A stretch of 12,595 nt of DNA from Candidatus Coatesiibacteriota bacterium (GCA_014728185.1 WJMB01000395.1:1-12595); one strand, 5' to 3'; shown: positions 1 to 5,798, counted from the stretch's first letter. The notes: generated by a model not told the origin, from the letters alone. Numbers and translations: made by a program.

Positions 1-319
1 CTGGGATAAAACCGGGTGTCCCTGGATGATTTTCCATTATCCCATTTTAGCCCATTCCACGCGGAATGTCTGCTAAAGTGCATCTTGACATCTCGTCCAG
101 ATTTCAGCCGGGTAAGCGCGGGATGCCCGGGGACCCGGCTCCGGGCGGATGAACCGTAGAACGGGCGGAGTTCGCGGCTCCGGCCCGCAGGGGGGCATCC
201 CTTGCATCCGGACAGGCGCGGAACAGACGCAGGATAGACGCAGTCAATGGAATGCGTTCTCACTCCCGCATGAACCGATGTTTGCTACGCTCGTGGTAAC
301 TGATAGGGATCACACAAGA
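1..319. other. Gene-free left edge, nothing recognised
   Basis: I see no convincing coding region, RNA gene or repeat here. The only open frame is short, lacks a ribosome binding site and has no recognisable protein character. The stretch lies beyond the 3' end of the decayed transposase at 320 and probably contains the old left end of that insertion sequence, but I could not identify its terminal repeat. Confidence 0.4.
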
Positions 320-489
320 TCATGGACCAATCAGGATGCTATTTAGGTAGTCTATCATGCCGGGATCGTTTCTTTGGTTGAATCGGAGCGACCTTTCCCC
401 GATGAAGACCCTGAAGTCGCCTTCGAAGCCACCGTGATAGGCTTTAAAGTGACGTTGGGCGCGCCCCGGAAGCTCTCGATGCCGTTGAT

Positions 490-497
490 ATGGTTCT
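490..497. repeat. Target-site duplication, left copy
   Basis: ATGGTTCT, identical to 818-825. On the minus strand it reads AGAACCAT, part of the codons for K-N-H in the interrupted transposase. Confidence 0.75.
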
Positions 498-817
498 GGG
501 ATCATATACCCAGTTCGGAATGGATTGTGATTGTATCCTGATGATAATACACGTTTTGTAGCAGACGCACCTGTCACTTTTCAGCAGTCGAAAAGTGGCG
601 GCTGTAAGGTGCCAGCTTCGTGGATAACCTGCCCTGCCTCGTTGCCGCCAAAAACGACCATCCATTTGCCACCCGACTCATAACTACCACAATATCAAGC
701 AACAAGACCGCGCAGAATAGTATCGGGAGTGAAATCGTACGCAACTAATCAGCCAATCCTTGCTCGTGAAGCTCTCTTTATCAGCCTTGATTTGGTCCGA
801 ACAAGTTCCATGATGCC
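498..817 (-). mobile_element. 320-bp non-autonomous insertion inside the transposase remnant
   Basis: A 320-bp segment bounded by direct copies of ATGGTTCT (490-497 and 818-825), which look like an 8-bp target-site duplication. Its ends are imperfect inverted repeats of about 28 bp: the left end reads GGGATCATATACCCAGTTCG, and the right end read inward on the minus strand is GGCATCATGGAACTTGTTCG. They share GG-ATCAT and GTTCGGA. The segment is less GC-rich than its surroundings. On the minus strand it carries a 56-codon TTG-started frame (about 753-586) with one hydrophobic helix (LPILFCAVLLLDIVVVM), ending at a TGA after TAEK. I see no transposase, so it is MITE-like and was probably moved in trans. 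A hairpin CACTTTTC/GAAAAGTG lies near 573-596. Family unknown; an 8-bp duplication would suit an IS1595-type enzyme. Confidence 0.75.
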
Positions 818-825
818 ATGGTTCT
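818..825. repeat. Target-site duplication, right copy
   Basis: ATGGTTCT, identical to 490-497, directly flanking the other end of the 320-bp insertion. Deleting one copy together with the insertion restores the transposase reading frame. Confidence 0.75.
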
Positions 826-1080
826 TTATGGTGGCGAACTCGTTGTGGTGATTGATCCACCTGTGGCGAAAACCGTTGATTGACAGCTTGTTATAGGCTT
901 TCCAGTCGTCGGAGTAGACGATCGAGTCCAGTTCGACGATCTCCAGGATGGCCCCCGGGAGGTGCTTCTCGCTGCAGTTGGGCGGCAGGATGACGCGGAC
1001 CTCGCCGCCGCGCTCGAGCAGTCCGAAGACGGGAATCCTGCCGGCGGCGCCCGCCGTGTCGAAAAGAAAGCCGGTTTCGC

Positions 1081-1110
1081 TTGCCAAAGCCTCCCCGCTG
1101 GGCCTAAAAT
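1081..1110 (+). promoter_or_regulatory. Sigma-70-type promoter for the S9 peptidase
   Basis: TTGCCA (1081-1086), an 18-bp spacer and TAAAAT (1105-1110), each hexamer matching 5 of 6 consensus bases. Transcription would start near 1117, giving a leader of about 45 nt before the start codon at 1163. Prediction from sequence only. Confidence 0.5.
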
Positions 1111-1162
1111 CATCCTTTCTATTAGCCACGATGTTCAAGCAGCACCGACGAAGGAAGGCACG

Positions 1163-3145
1163 ATGCCCCGCGCCGTCAAAGCCGATGATTTCACCAAGCT
1201 CAGCGCCGTCACCAACTTAGACCTGGCCCCCCAGGGCGACCGCATCATCTTCGGCGTGCGGCGCATCGATGAGAAGCGGCGCCGGTCCTTCAACGACCTC
1301 TGGTGGACCCATCCCGATGGTCGGGCGCAACGGGTCACTTTCGGTGATCACAACGACATCCTGCCCCGCTTCAACCCGGCGGGCGACGCCATCGCCTTCC
1401 TCTCCAATCGGGCCGACGAGAAGAAGCTGCGCTTCCACCTGCTGCCCACCGAGGGCGGCGAGGCCGCCCCCGTCGGACCCGAGCTCTTCGGCGAGGTGGC
1501 GATGTTCGTCTTCGCCCCCGACGGCAAGAGCATCTACTATGCCTTCCGCGCCGCCGACGAGCCCGTCAAGGGTCCCGAGGGCAAGCCCGAGGCCCCGGCG
1601 GTCCGCGAGATCGACCGCCTGTTCTACCGCCTCGACGGCGCCGGCTGGCGTCCCCGCGACAGCTTCGATATCTACCGCCTCGACCTCTCCCGGGGCTCGA
1701 CGACACAGTTGACCGACGACCGCTTCGAGAACAACGACTTCTGCCTCAGCGCCGACGGCGAGACCCTCTACTACCTGGCCTGCCGCCGCGAGGACCCGGA
1801 CCGTGAATCCGAGTACATCGACCTGATCAAGCTGGACCTGACCATGGACCAGCCCCAGCCCGAGAAGCTCACCACGCCGCCGGGACCCAAGTTCCTGCTG
1901 AGTTGCAGCCCCGACGGGCGCAATCTGGCCTGGCTGGGCGGCGAGTTCCCCGAGGACCCGGCCGGCCGCGAGCCGCGGCTCTACCTCTACGAGCGCGAGT
2001 GGGGACGCACGAGCAACCTCACCGGCGCCCTGGGCTACATCGGCGGCTCGGTCATCGACGACGTCAATGGCATCTGCCCCACGGAGCGGCCGCAGTGGAG
2101 CCCCTGCGGGCGCTTCCTGCACTTTCAGCTCACCGAGAAGGGAACCACCAGCCTCTGGCAGATCGATCTGCGCGGCGACAAGGTCCCCAAGCCGGTCATC
2201 CGCGAGCGCGGAGCGGTGACCCGCTTCCGCATCCACGAGAAGGGCCTGGCCTACGGCTGGGTGGATGCGCTCAACCCCGGCGAGGTCTACTGGTACGGCT
2301 GGGAGGGCAAACCGCGCAAGGTCACCTCCCTCAACACCCGGACCATCGGCGCCTGGGGCCTCGATGAGCCGGAACGCATCTGGATCGACGGCGCCGCTCA
2401 GCGCATCCAGGGCTGGATCATCAAGCCGCCGGACTTCAACCCCGCCAAGCGCTACCCGGCGATCATCGAAGTCCACGGCGGACCCCACGTCTGCTACGGC
2501 GAGGCGCTGATGCACGAGTTCCACTACCTCGCCGGCCGCGGCTACGTCGTCTGTTGCACCAACCCCCGGGGCAGCACCGGCTACGGCGAGAGCTTCACCC
2601 GGGCCATCGTCGACGACTGGGGCGGACCCGACTTCCAGGATGTCCTGGCCGCTCTGGACCACCTCCAGTCCCTGGACTACGTCGACCCCAAGCGCTGCGG
2701 GATCACCGGCGGCAGCTACGGCGGCTTCATGACCAACTGGGCCATCGGCCATACCGACCGCTTCGCCGCCGCGGTCACCCAGCGCTCGGTGAGCAACCTG
2801 ATCGATTTCTTCGCCGCCTCCGACGCCGGGATCTGGTTCGAGAAGCAGCTCGGACGCCGCTTCCCCTGGAACAGCGCCGAGCACTACTGGAAACGCTCGC
2901 CGATGTCCTCGCTGGCCAAGGCCAAGACGCCCACCCTGGTCATCCACTCCGAGAACGACCTGCGCTGCCCCATCGCCCAGGCCGAACAGGTCTTTGTCGC
3001 CCTCAAGTTCAACGGTGTGCCGACGAAGCTGATCCGCTTCCCCGAGGAGTCCCACGGGCTCTCCCGGGGCGGTCGACCCGACCGCCGGGTCAAGCGACTG
3101 GAGTACATCGCCGACTGGTTCGACGAGCACATGCCGCCGGCCTGA
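1163..3145 (+). CDS. S9 family serine peptidase (acylaminoacyl-peptidase / prolyl oligopeptidase type)
   Basis: A 660-residue cytoplasmic serine peptidase that cleaves short peptides or removes acylated N-terminal residues. An N-terminal beta-propeller of TolB/PD40-like repeats (about residues 1-400, e.g. NLDLAPQGDRIIFG, DILPRFNPAGDAIAFLS) gates a C-terminal alpha/beta hydrolase. The catalytic triad is visible: Ser518 in GGSYGGF, Asp599 in ENDLRCP and His631 in EESHGLSRGG. The oxyanion motif EVHGGPH comes before it. There is no signal peptide or membrane segment. I chose the ATG at 1163 because AAGGAAGG (1151-1158) lies just upstream; an open frame extends back to 962 but runs through the transposase remnant and promoter. 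It is monocistronic, with a promoter at 1081-1110 and a terminator at 3189-3214. The family is clear; the exact substrate is not. Confidence 0.95.
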   Translation: MPRAVKADDFTKLSAVTNLDLAPQGDRIIFGVRRIDEKRRRSFNDLWWTHPDGRAQRVTFGDHNDILPRFNPAGDAIAFLSNRADEKKLRFHLLPTEGGEAAPVGPELFGEVAMFVFAPDGKSIYYAFRAADEPVKGPEGKPEAPAVREIDRLFYRLDGAGWRPRDSFDIYRLDLSRGSTTQLTDDRFENNDFCLSADGETLYYLACRREDPDRESEYIDLIKLDLTMDQPQPEKLTTPPGPKFLLSCSPDGRNLAWLGGEFPEDPAGREPRLYLYEREWGRTSNLTGALGYIGGSVIDDVNGICPTERPQWSPCGRFLHFQLTEKGTTSLWQIDLRGDKVPKPVIRERGAVTRFRIHEKGLAYGWVDALNPGEVYWYGWEGKPRKVTSLNTRTIGAWGLDEPERIWIDGAAQRIQGWIIKPPDFNPAKRYPAIIEVHGGPHVCYGEALMHEFHYLAGRGYVVCCTNPRGSTGYGESFTRAIVDDWGGPDFQDVLAALDHLQSLDYVDPKRCGITGGSYGGFMTNWAIGHTDRFAAAVTQRSVSNLIDFFAASDAGIWFEKQLGRRFPWNSAEHYWKRSPMSSLAKAKTPTLVIHSENDLRCPIAQAEQVFVALKFNGVPTKLIRFPEESHGLSRGGRPDRRVKRLEYIADWFDEHMPPA

Positions 3146-3188
3146 GCGCACATTTCGCACTACACCGAACACGGCAAAACCAATGCCG

Positions 3189-3214
3189 AAAACCCGCCTT
3201 GGCCGGCGGGTTTT
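3189..3214 (+). terminator. Intrinsic terminator of the S9 peptidase
   Basis: Perfect 10-bp stem AAAACCCGCC / GGCGGGTTTT around the loop TTGGCC, with a T-rich right arm, 44 bp after the stop codon. The A/T ends make it usable in both directions. Confidence 0.9.
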
Positions 3215-3248
3215 CTGTTGTGTTTATCATTCGGTAGTGAATCGACTT

Positions 3249-3490
3249 GGAATCGCATACCCTGTTCAGATCGGGTTCTAATTGTAATCTGCTGATACTA
3301 TGAGTGTAGTAGCAGCAGCAACTGCCACTTTTCTGCAGTTAAAATGTGGTATAAACAAGCAATACGCTCTTTGGATAATTTACTATGCCAGTAGTTTCTA
3401 TATACCACCCATTCGTTTTCCATTCGGTCTATAAGCCCTTCAATAACAACCAGAAAGAGGGCGTATGATGATATCGGGATCATCATGGGA
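3249..3490 (-). mobile_element. Diverged relative of the 320-bp insertion (one end lost)
   Basis: This stretch aligns along its length with about 498-745. It starts GGAATCGCATACCCTG against GGGATCATATACCCAG. It shares the GTAGCAG block, the hairpin CCACTTTTC..AAAATGTGG against CACTTTTC..GAAAAGTG, TTGGATAA against GTGGATAA, and ATCGGGA near the far end. On the minus strand both copies have a TAG stop closely followed by a TTG-started short frame with one hydrophobic helix, and both reach TAEK. In this copy the TGA after TAEK is TGG, so the frame runs on to HS (67 codons). I find no matching second terminal repeat or target duplication, so this copy looks truncated or old. No RBS is evident, so I do not call the frame a gene. 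Confidence 0.6.
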
Positions 3491-3745
3491 ATCAGACCCA
3501 ACAGCTATTGCCGCCGAGATTTACAAAACAAGAGTGGTTTTTAGTGCTTGACCGCGGACGGCGTCAACCCGCTCTGGCGTCCGTTTGACCCAAGGGATGA
3601 ACCAAGCCGCAGCCTGTCTGTAGCTTGGCTTACAGCAGTTCTTACATCCAGATCAACCGGCGTCGCCTGGTAACGATACCGGTCGATTGCGGACCACGAC
3701 GCCTCTCAAGGAGAGCCGGCGCCAAGGGTCCCGATCCGACTCCGT
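3491..3745. other. Gene-free spacer, small hairpins only
   Basis: No convincing open frame. A 6-bp stem CCAAGC/GCTTGG occurs near 3603-3629, and a weak GGACG/CGTCC dyad near 3556-3583. AGCTATTGCCGCC near 3503 also occurs on the opposite strand near 11390, which may be chance. There is no integrase or attachment-site gene at this left border of the phage cluster. Confidence 0.4.
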
Positions 3746-3805
3746 GCGACCTCGGCCGAACTGCAGTAAGCAAGTCATCCATTCGCCCGAACAACGGGTA
3801 GGCTT

Positions 3806-3821
3806 TGGCACATTTCTTGCA
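3806..3821 (+). promoter_or_regulatory. Sigma-54-type -24/-12 promoter, rightward, copy 1
   Basis: TGGCACATTTCTTGCA matches the sigma-54 consensus TGGCACRNNNNTTGCW at every specified base, with GG-N10-GC spacing. Start predicted near 3832, exactly where a GCGGCC..GGCCGC hairpin begins; a terminator with six T residues ends near 3903. The implied product is an RNA of about 70 nt. The sequence match is direct; promoter use is inferred. Confidence 0.5.
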
Positions 3822-3862
3822 GCGGGGCGGGGCGGCCTGTTCGCGGGCCGCGCGTCGCATTC

Positions 3863-3878
3863 CGCAAGAAATGTGCCA
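3863..3878 (-). promoter_or_regulatory. Sigma-54-type -24/-12 promoter, leftward, copy 1
   Basis: Minus strand reads TGGCACATTTCTTGCG, matching the consensus except at the last, weakly conserved base. It faces the rightward site across a 42-bp interval, so predicted starts (about 3832 and 3852) converge and the two could not be used at the same moment. It may instead be only the pairing partner of the left arm. Confidence 0.35.
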
Positions 3879-3881
3879 AAG

Positions 3882-3903
3882 CCGGCTCGGGCCGGTGTTT
3901 TTT
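3882..3903 (+). terminator. Intrinsic terminator within repeat copy 1
   Basis: CCGGC / GCCGG stem around TCGG, followed by TGTTTTTT. Its T-run serves rightward transcription, yet no rightward protein gene ends here, which supports a short rightward RNA from the upstream sigma-54-like site. On the minus strand only three T residues follow, a weak terminator for the repressor gene. Confidence 0.65.
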
Positions 3904-3945
3904 CATCGGGCCATCGGCCGAGGTCGCTGCGTTAGTGGAGAGCCT

Positions 3946-4638
3946 TCAGGGGTAGTAGCGCTCCAGCTTGGCCACGCTGCCCAGCACCCGGGCTTGGTCG
4001 TGGTCGTCGCTGCGCAGGGGGACGGGGGGGACCCGGGGGTTGGAGGCCACCATCCAGACCACGTCATCGACGCGGCGCAGGCGTTTGAGGGTGACTTCGG
4101 TTTCATCGAGGAGCACGGCGTAGATGTCGTGCTCGTTGAGTTTCTCGGGGTCGAAGTTGGGGTCGATGAGCACCAGGTCGCCGGAGAGGATGCCGTCGCC
4201 GGTCATCGAGTCGCCGCGGACGCGTAGGAAAAAGCAGTTCTCCGGTGTGCCCCGGGGGACGTGGGTGGCGATGGATTCCGCTTCGAGGAGTTCGGCTTCC
4301 AGGGGTGTACCGGCGGCGATCTCCCCGGCGAGGGGGAAACGTTGGACCTGGTAGCCGGGCAGGGCGGCGGCGGCCTGTTCGGCCTCCTCGAGCAGCTCCG
4401 CCAGGGTGAGTTCGCGCAGCCGATGTCCCGTTGTGGAGCGTCGGCCGGTCAGCAGCTCGCGCTCGCTAACGCCCAAGGCCTGTGCCAGATTGGGCAGGTA
4501 GCGGGCGCTGGGGCGGTGGCTGCGGTTTTCCCAGTTGTCGATATACTGGGGTGGAACACCGACCAGGCGGGCAAGTTCGGCGGGTCGGAGGTTGAGGGCG
4601 CCGCGCAGGCGTCGGATCCGTTCGGCGAGGGTTTCCAT
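3946..4638 (-). CDS. LexA/CI-like phage repressor (XRE HTH + S24 peptidase)
   Basis: A 230-residue repressor that would hold the phage cluster silent and be inactivated by RecA-stimulated self-cleavage during DNA damage. The N-terminal XRE-type helix-turn-helix (about residues 5-60) includes ELARLVGVPPQYIDNWENR. The C-terminal S24 domain (about 100-225) carries the catalytic Ser144 in RVRGDSM and Lys185 in VTLKRLRR. Ala-Gly pairs at 104-105 (PLAGEI) and 109-110 (IAAG) are candidate cleavage sites. Length is normal for the family. It is read leftward, away from the phage genes, and its 5' side faces an operator-rich region at 4639-4788. The host LexA is less likely given the location and XRE-type HTH. 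Nested repeat copy 1 ends 19 bp beyond its stop. Confidence 0.92.
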   Translation of the reverse strand: METLAERIRRLRGALNLRPAELARLVGVPPQYIDNWENRSHRPSARYLPNLAQALGVSERELLTGRRSTTGHRLRELTLAELLEEAEQAAAALPGYQVQRFPLAGEIAAGTPLEAELLEAESIATHVPRGTPENCFFLRVRGDSMTGDGILSGDLVLIDPNFDPEKLNEHDIYAVLLDETEVTLKRLRRVDDVVWMVASNPRVPPVPLRSDDHDQARVLGSVAKLERYYP

Positions 4639-4656
4639 CGGATCTCCCGACCACCC

Positions 4657-4685
4657 TTGACAGGGCGGTATGATATCAATATTAT
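4657..4685 (+). promoter_or_regulatory. Rightward promoter toward the phage genes
   Basis: TTGACA (4657-4662), a 17-bp spacer and TATTAT (4680-4685): a near-consensus sigma-70 promoter with start near 4692, about 97 nt before the start of the small HTH gene. It overlaps an imperfect dyad ATGATATCAATATTAT, a possible repressor site. Confidence 0.75.
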
Positions 4686-4716
4686 GTCTTCTCGACTAAC
4701 AGCCCAAGAGCATGAT

Positions 4717-4744
4717 GACATTAGTATACAACAATGCTAGTGTC
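4717..4744. promoter_or_regulatory. Dyad, candidate repressor operator
   Basis: GACATTAGTAT and ATGCTAGTGTC are inverted relative to each other (9 of 11 bases) around ACAACA. The dyad lies just downstream of the rightward promoter and covers the likely leftward promoter, as expected for an autoregulated phage repressor operator. GGGCGGTATGATAT (near 4664) and GGGCGTATGATGTT (near 4747) also recur on either side. Confidence 0.5.
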
Positions 4745-4746
4745 AA
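4718..4746 (-). promoter_or_regulatory. Leftward promoter for the repressor
   Basis: On the minus strand CCCTTGACA repeats the -35 context of the rightward promoter exactly, with TTGACA at 4746-4741. After a 17-bp spacer the -10 would be the weak TAATGT (4723-4718). The two promoters face each other, so each transcript passes through the other promoter. Confidence 0.4.
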
Positions 4747-4788
4747 GGGCGTATGATGTTTTTATTACCATCGATGAGGGAGGTTGTG

Positions 4789-5127
4789 GTGAGCAACGAA
4801 TTAGAAAGACTCGACAAGAATGAACTCGAGGGAATGTTGCGACTCTACCCCGTGGCTCTGGCCCGGCTCTACACCTGCAAGGCCGTTCGTTCCGACGGCA
4901 TTGTGCAGCGGGGCGCTGCGGAGCGTTCCGGGCACAGCCTGGAGGGTTGGCTGCACATCAAGCTCGAGGTGGAGAAGCGTCTGCGTCGTCTCGATGAGCG
5001 CCGTCGGCGCGCCGTGCTGCTCTACTACCTTCTGGGCCTGCGGCAACGTGAGATCGCACGCCGGTTGGGGGTCAGCCAGCCCCGTTTGTCGCAATTGCTC
5101 AACCGGGCGCGCGTAGAGATGTCATGA
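4789..5127 (+). CDS. Small sigma-70 region-4-like HTH regulator, probable late activator
   Basis: A 112-residue DNA-binding protein. The C-terminal half (about residues 60-110) reads LRRLDERRRRAVLLYYLLGL then RQREIARRLGVSQPRLSQLL, the arrangement of sigma-70 region 4 and of phage late activators such as ArpU/RinA-like proteins. No region 2 is present, so it is not a complete sigma factor. The N-terminal half is charged and unrecognised. I chose the GTG at 4789 because GAGGGAGG (4776-4783) lies five bases upstream; an in-frame ATG at 4753 lacks such a site. It is the first gene right of the repressor and precedes the packaging genes by 160 bp, where another promoter-like site lies. Role as activator of the late genes is inferred from position. 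Confidence 0.7.
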   Translation: MSNELERLDKNELEGMLRLYPVALARLYTCKAVRSDGIVQRGAAERSGHSLEGWLHIKLEVEKRLRRLDERRRRAVLLYYLLGLRQREIARRLGVSQPRLSQLLNRARVEMS

Positions 5128-5166
5128 CAAAAATAGTATTCCAATATGATAGACGTATGAAGTATG

Positions 5167-5175
5167 TGTTATATT
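5167..5175 (+). promoter_or_regulatory. Extended -10 promoter before the packaging genes
   Basis: TGT-TATATT fits the extended -10 form (TGn plus 5 of 6 bases of TATAAT) in an AT-rich stretch (5128-5178). No good -35 is present 16-18 bp upstream, which would suit a promoter that needs an activator such as the upstream HTH protein. Start near 5182. Confidence 0.4.
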
Positions 5176-5180
5176 TTGCG

Positions 5181-5210
5181 CCCCTCAATCCGTAAGAAGG
5201 GATGGAGGGG
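5181..5210 (+). promoter_or_regulatory. Hairpin at the predicted 5' end of the late mRNA
   Basis: CCCCTC-A-ATCC around GTAAGAAG pairs with GGAT-G-GAGGGG: ten base pairs and one A/G mismatch. It begins at the predicted transcript start. A second stem CCGGAC/GTCCGG follows at 5246-5263. It could protect the mRNA end or bind a regulator. No T-run follows, so it is not an intrinsic terminator. Confidence 0.4.
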
Positions 5211-5290
5211 GACGACCTGGTTCCTCCACCTTTATACCACCACCCCCGGACAACACCGTCCGGCCATACCCAATGTAACCGGGAGCACCC

Positions 5291-5524
5291 ATGGCCCGTC
5301 TGCCCAGCGAAGTCTGGCCCCTGTCATCCATCATCGAGGCCCTCACCGTCGAGAATCCCCGTGAAACGATCGACAGTGTGGAGCGCCGCGCCCGGCGAAT
5401 CTACAACTTCATGTGGCGCGACGCCGACCGCTGGTACTCCTCGGGCGGACGCCAGGTGCGACTCAAACGCCTGTTCTACTCCACGCTGCATCGACGCGGG
5501 GGACGGGTGTGTCATGAGCGATGA
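5291..5524 (+). CDS. Small phage protein of unknown function
   Basis: A 77-residue basic protein, not recognised. It starts at ATG after GGGAG in ACCGGGAGCACCC. It is rich in Arg and aromatic residues (RRARRIYNFMWRDADRWYSS), has no membrane segment, and could bind nucleic acid. Its last codons overlap the next gene by 11 bp, and its codon use matches the phage genes around it, which supports it being real. Position between the late activator and the terminase suggests a packaging accessory or regulator, but the sequence alone does not show a function. Confidence 0.6.
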   Translation: MARLPSEVWPLSSIIEALTVENPRETIDSVERRARRIYNFMWRDADRWYSSGGRQVRLKRLFYSTLHRRGGRVCHER

Positions 5525-5798
5525 GCTCGCCGAGCGCCTGCTGTCGAAATTGCTGGAACGGGCGGTGCGACAGTTGGAGGAGGGGGAGCTGACCGTCGCC
5601 AAGCCCAGGGAGTTGCTCGAGGCCGTGCGCCTGCTGCGCGAGGCCGGGTCAGGATCCAGAGTCGAAACCGAGATACCCGCCGAGCTGCTGGAGCGTCTGC
5701 GGAACCTGCTCGAAACCGGCCGTGACGCCGGCGAAAACAACGGCGAGGAGCCATGCCCCACGAGTCCGCCGAACTCTGGCAGCGTCTGCGGGGACTGA
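5514..5798 (+). CDS. Small acidic helical protein, candidate terminase small subunit
   Basis: A 94-residue protein whose N-terminal ~45 residues are almost wholly amphipathic helix (ELAERLLSKLLERAVRQLEE, then PRELLEAVRLLREAG), followed by a second helical stretch ELLERLRNLLETG and a disordered, Pro/Ser/Gly-rich tail. It overlaps the gene before it by 11 bp and the terminase large subunit after it by 46 bp, implying coupled translation. Terminase small subunits are commonly small helical oligomers encoded just before the large subunit, so this is a reasonable positional guess. No HTH motif is evident. The open frame extends upstream to 5202, but the ATG at 5514, close behind the GGGGGA stretch, is the better start. 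Confidence 0.55.
   Translation: MSDELAERLLSKLLERAVRQLEEGELTVAKPRELLEAVRLLREAGSGSRVETEIPAELLERLRNLLETGRDAGENNGEEPCPTSPPNSGSVCGD

Larger units (their letters stand above)
320..1051 (-). pseudogene. Decayed IS1595-family (IS1016-like) transposase, interrupted
   Basis: Remains of a DDE transposase in two pieces. The upstream piece (about 1051 down to 818) encodes GRIPVFGLLERGGEVRVI, then VYSDDWKAY with the second catalytic Asp, then HRWINHHNEFATIKNH, all typical of the ISXO2-like domain. The downstream piece (about 505 down to 320) encodes NHINGIESF, with the catalytic Glu, then FIGERSLRFNQRND near the C-terminus. Removing a 320-bp insertion at 498-817 plus one 8-bp duplicate restores the continuous reading NEFATIKNHINGIESF. 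Further decay is visible: the Trp expected after ESF is Arg (TGG to CGG), and a one-base deletion just after it shifts the frame into RAQRHFKAYHGG. The N-terminal part, including the first catalytic Asp, is missing. The remnant stops just upstream of the peptidase promoter. It is non-functional. Confidence 0.85.
3746..3927 (+). repeat. Nested inverted-repeat element, copy 1
   Basis: Outer inverted repeat GCGACCTCGGCCGA (3746-3759) against its complement at 3914-3927. Inner perfect 20-bp inverted repeat GGCTTTGGCACATTTCTTGC (3801-3820) against 3864-3883, with a 43-nt spacer. The spacer contains a hairpin GCGGCC/GGCCGC (3832-3851). A second hairpin followed by TGTTTTTT sits between the inner right arm and the outer right arm. 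The same layout recurs at 10850-11037. The inner arms of the two copies differ at two positions, and in both the pairing partner has changed too. All arms fit the sigma-54 promoter consensus. The element abuts the 3' end of the repressor gene. Its function is unknown. Confidence 0.8.

Noticed and set aside
1217..3172. A 651-codon open frame on the minus strand, opposite the S9 peptidase
   Set aside because: It is a GC-rich shadow frame. Composition is Gly/Val/Ala/Leu-rich with no recognisable domain, while the plus-strand frame has a complete S9 catalytic triad and an RBS.
3298..3501. 67-codon minus-strand frame as a real membrane protein gene
   Set aside because: No RBS, TTG start, and its homologue at 586-753 ends earlier. 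Identity outside the frame is about as high as inside, so I treat it as part of the repeat element.
3503..3515. AGCTATTGCCGCC shared with the opposite strand near 11390
   Set aside because: Thirteen bases of identity with no extension on either side; possibly chance or a short shared fragment, too weak to use as evidence.
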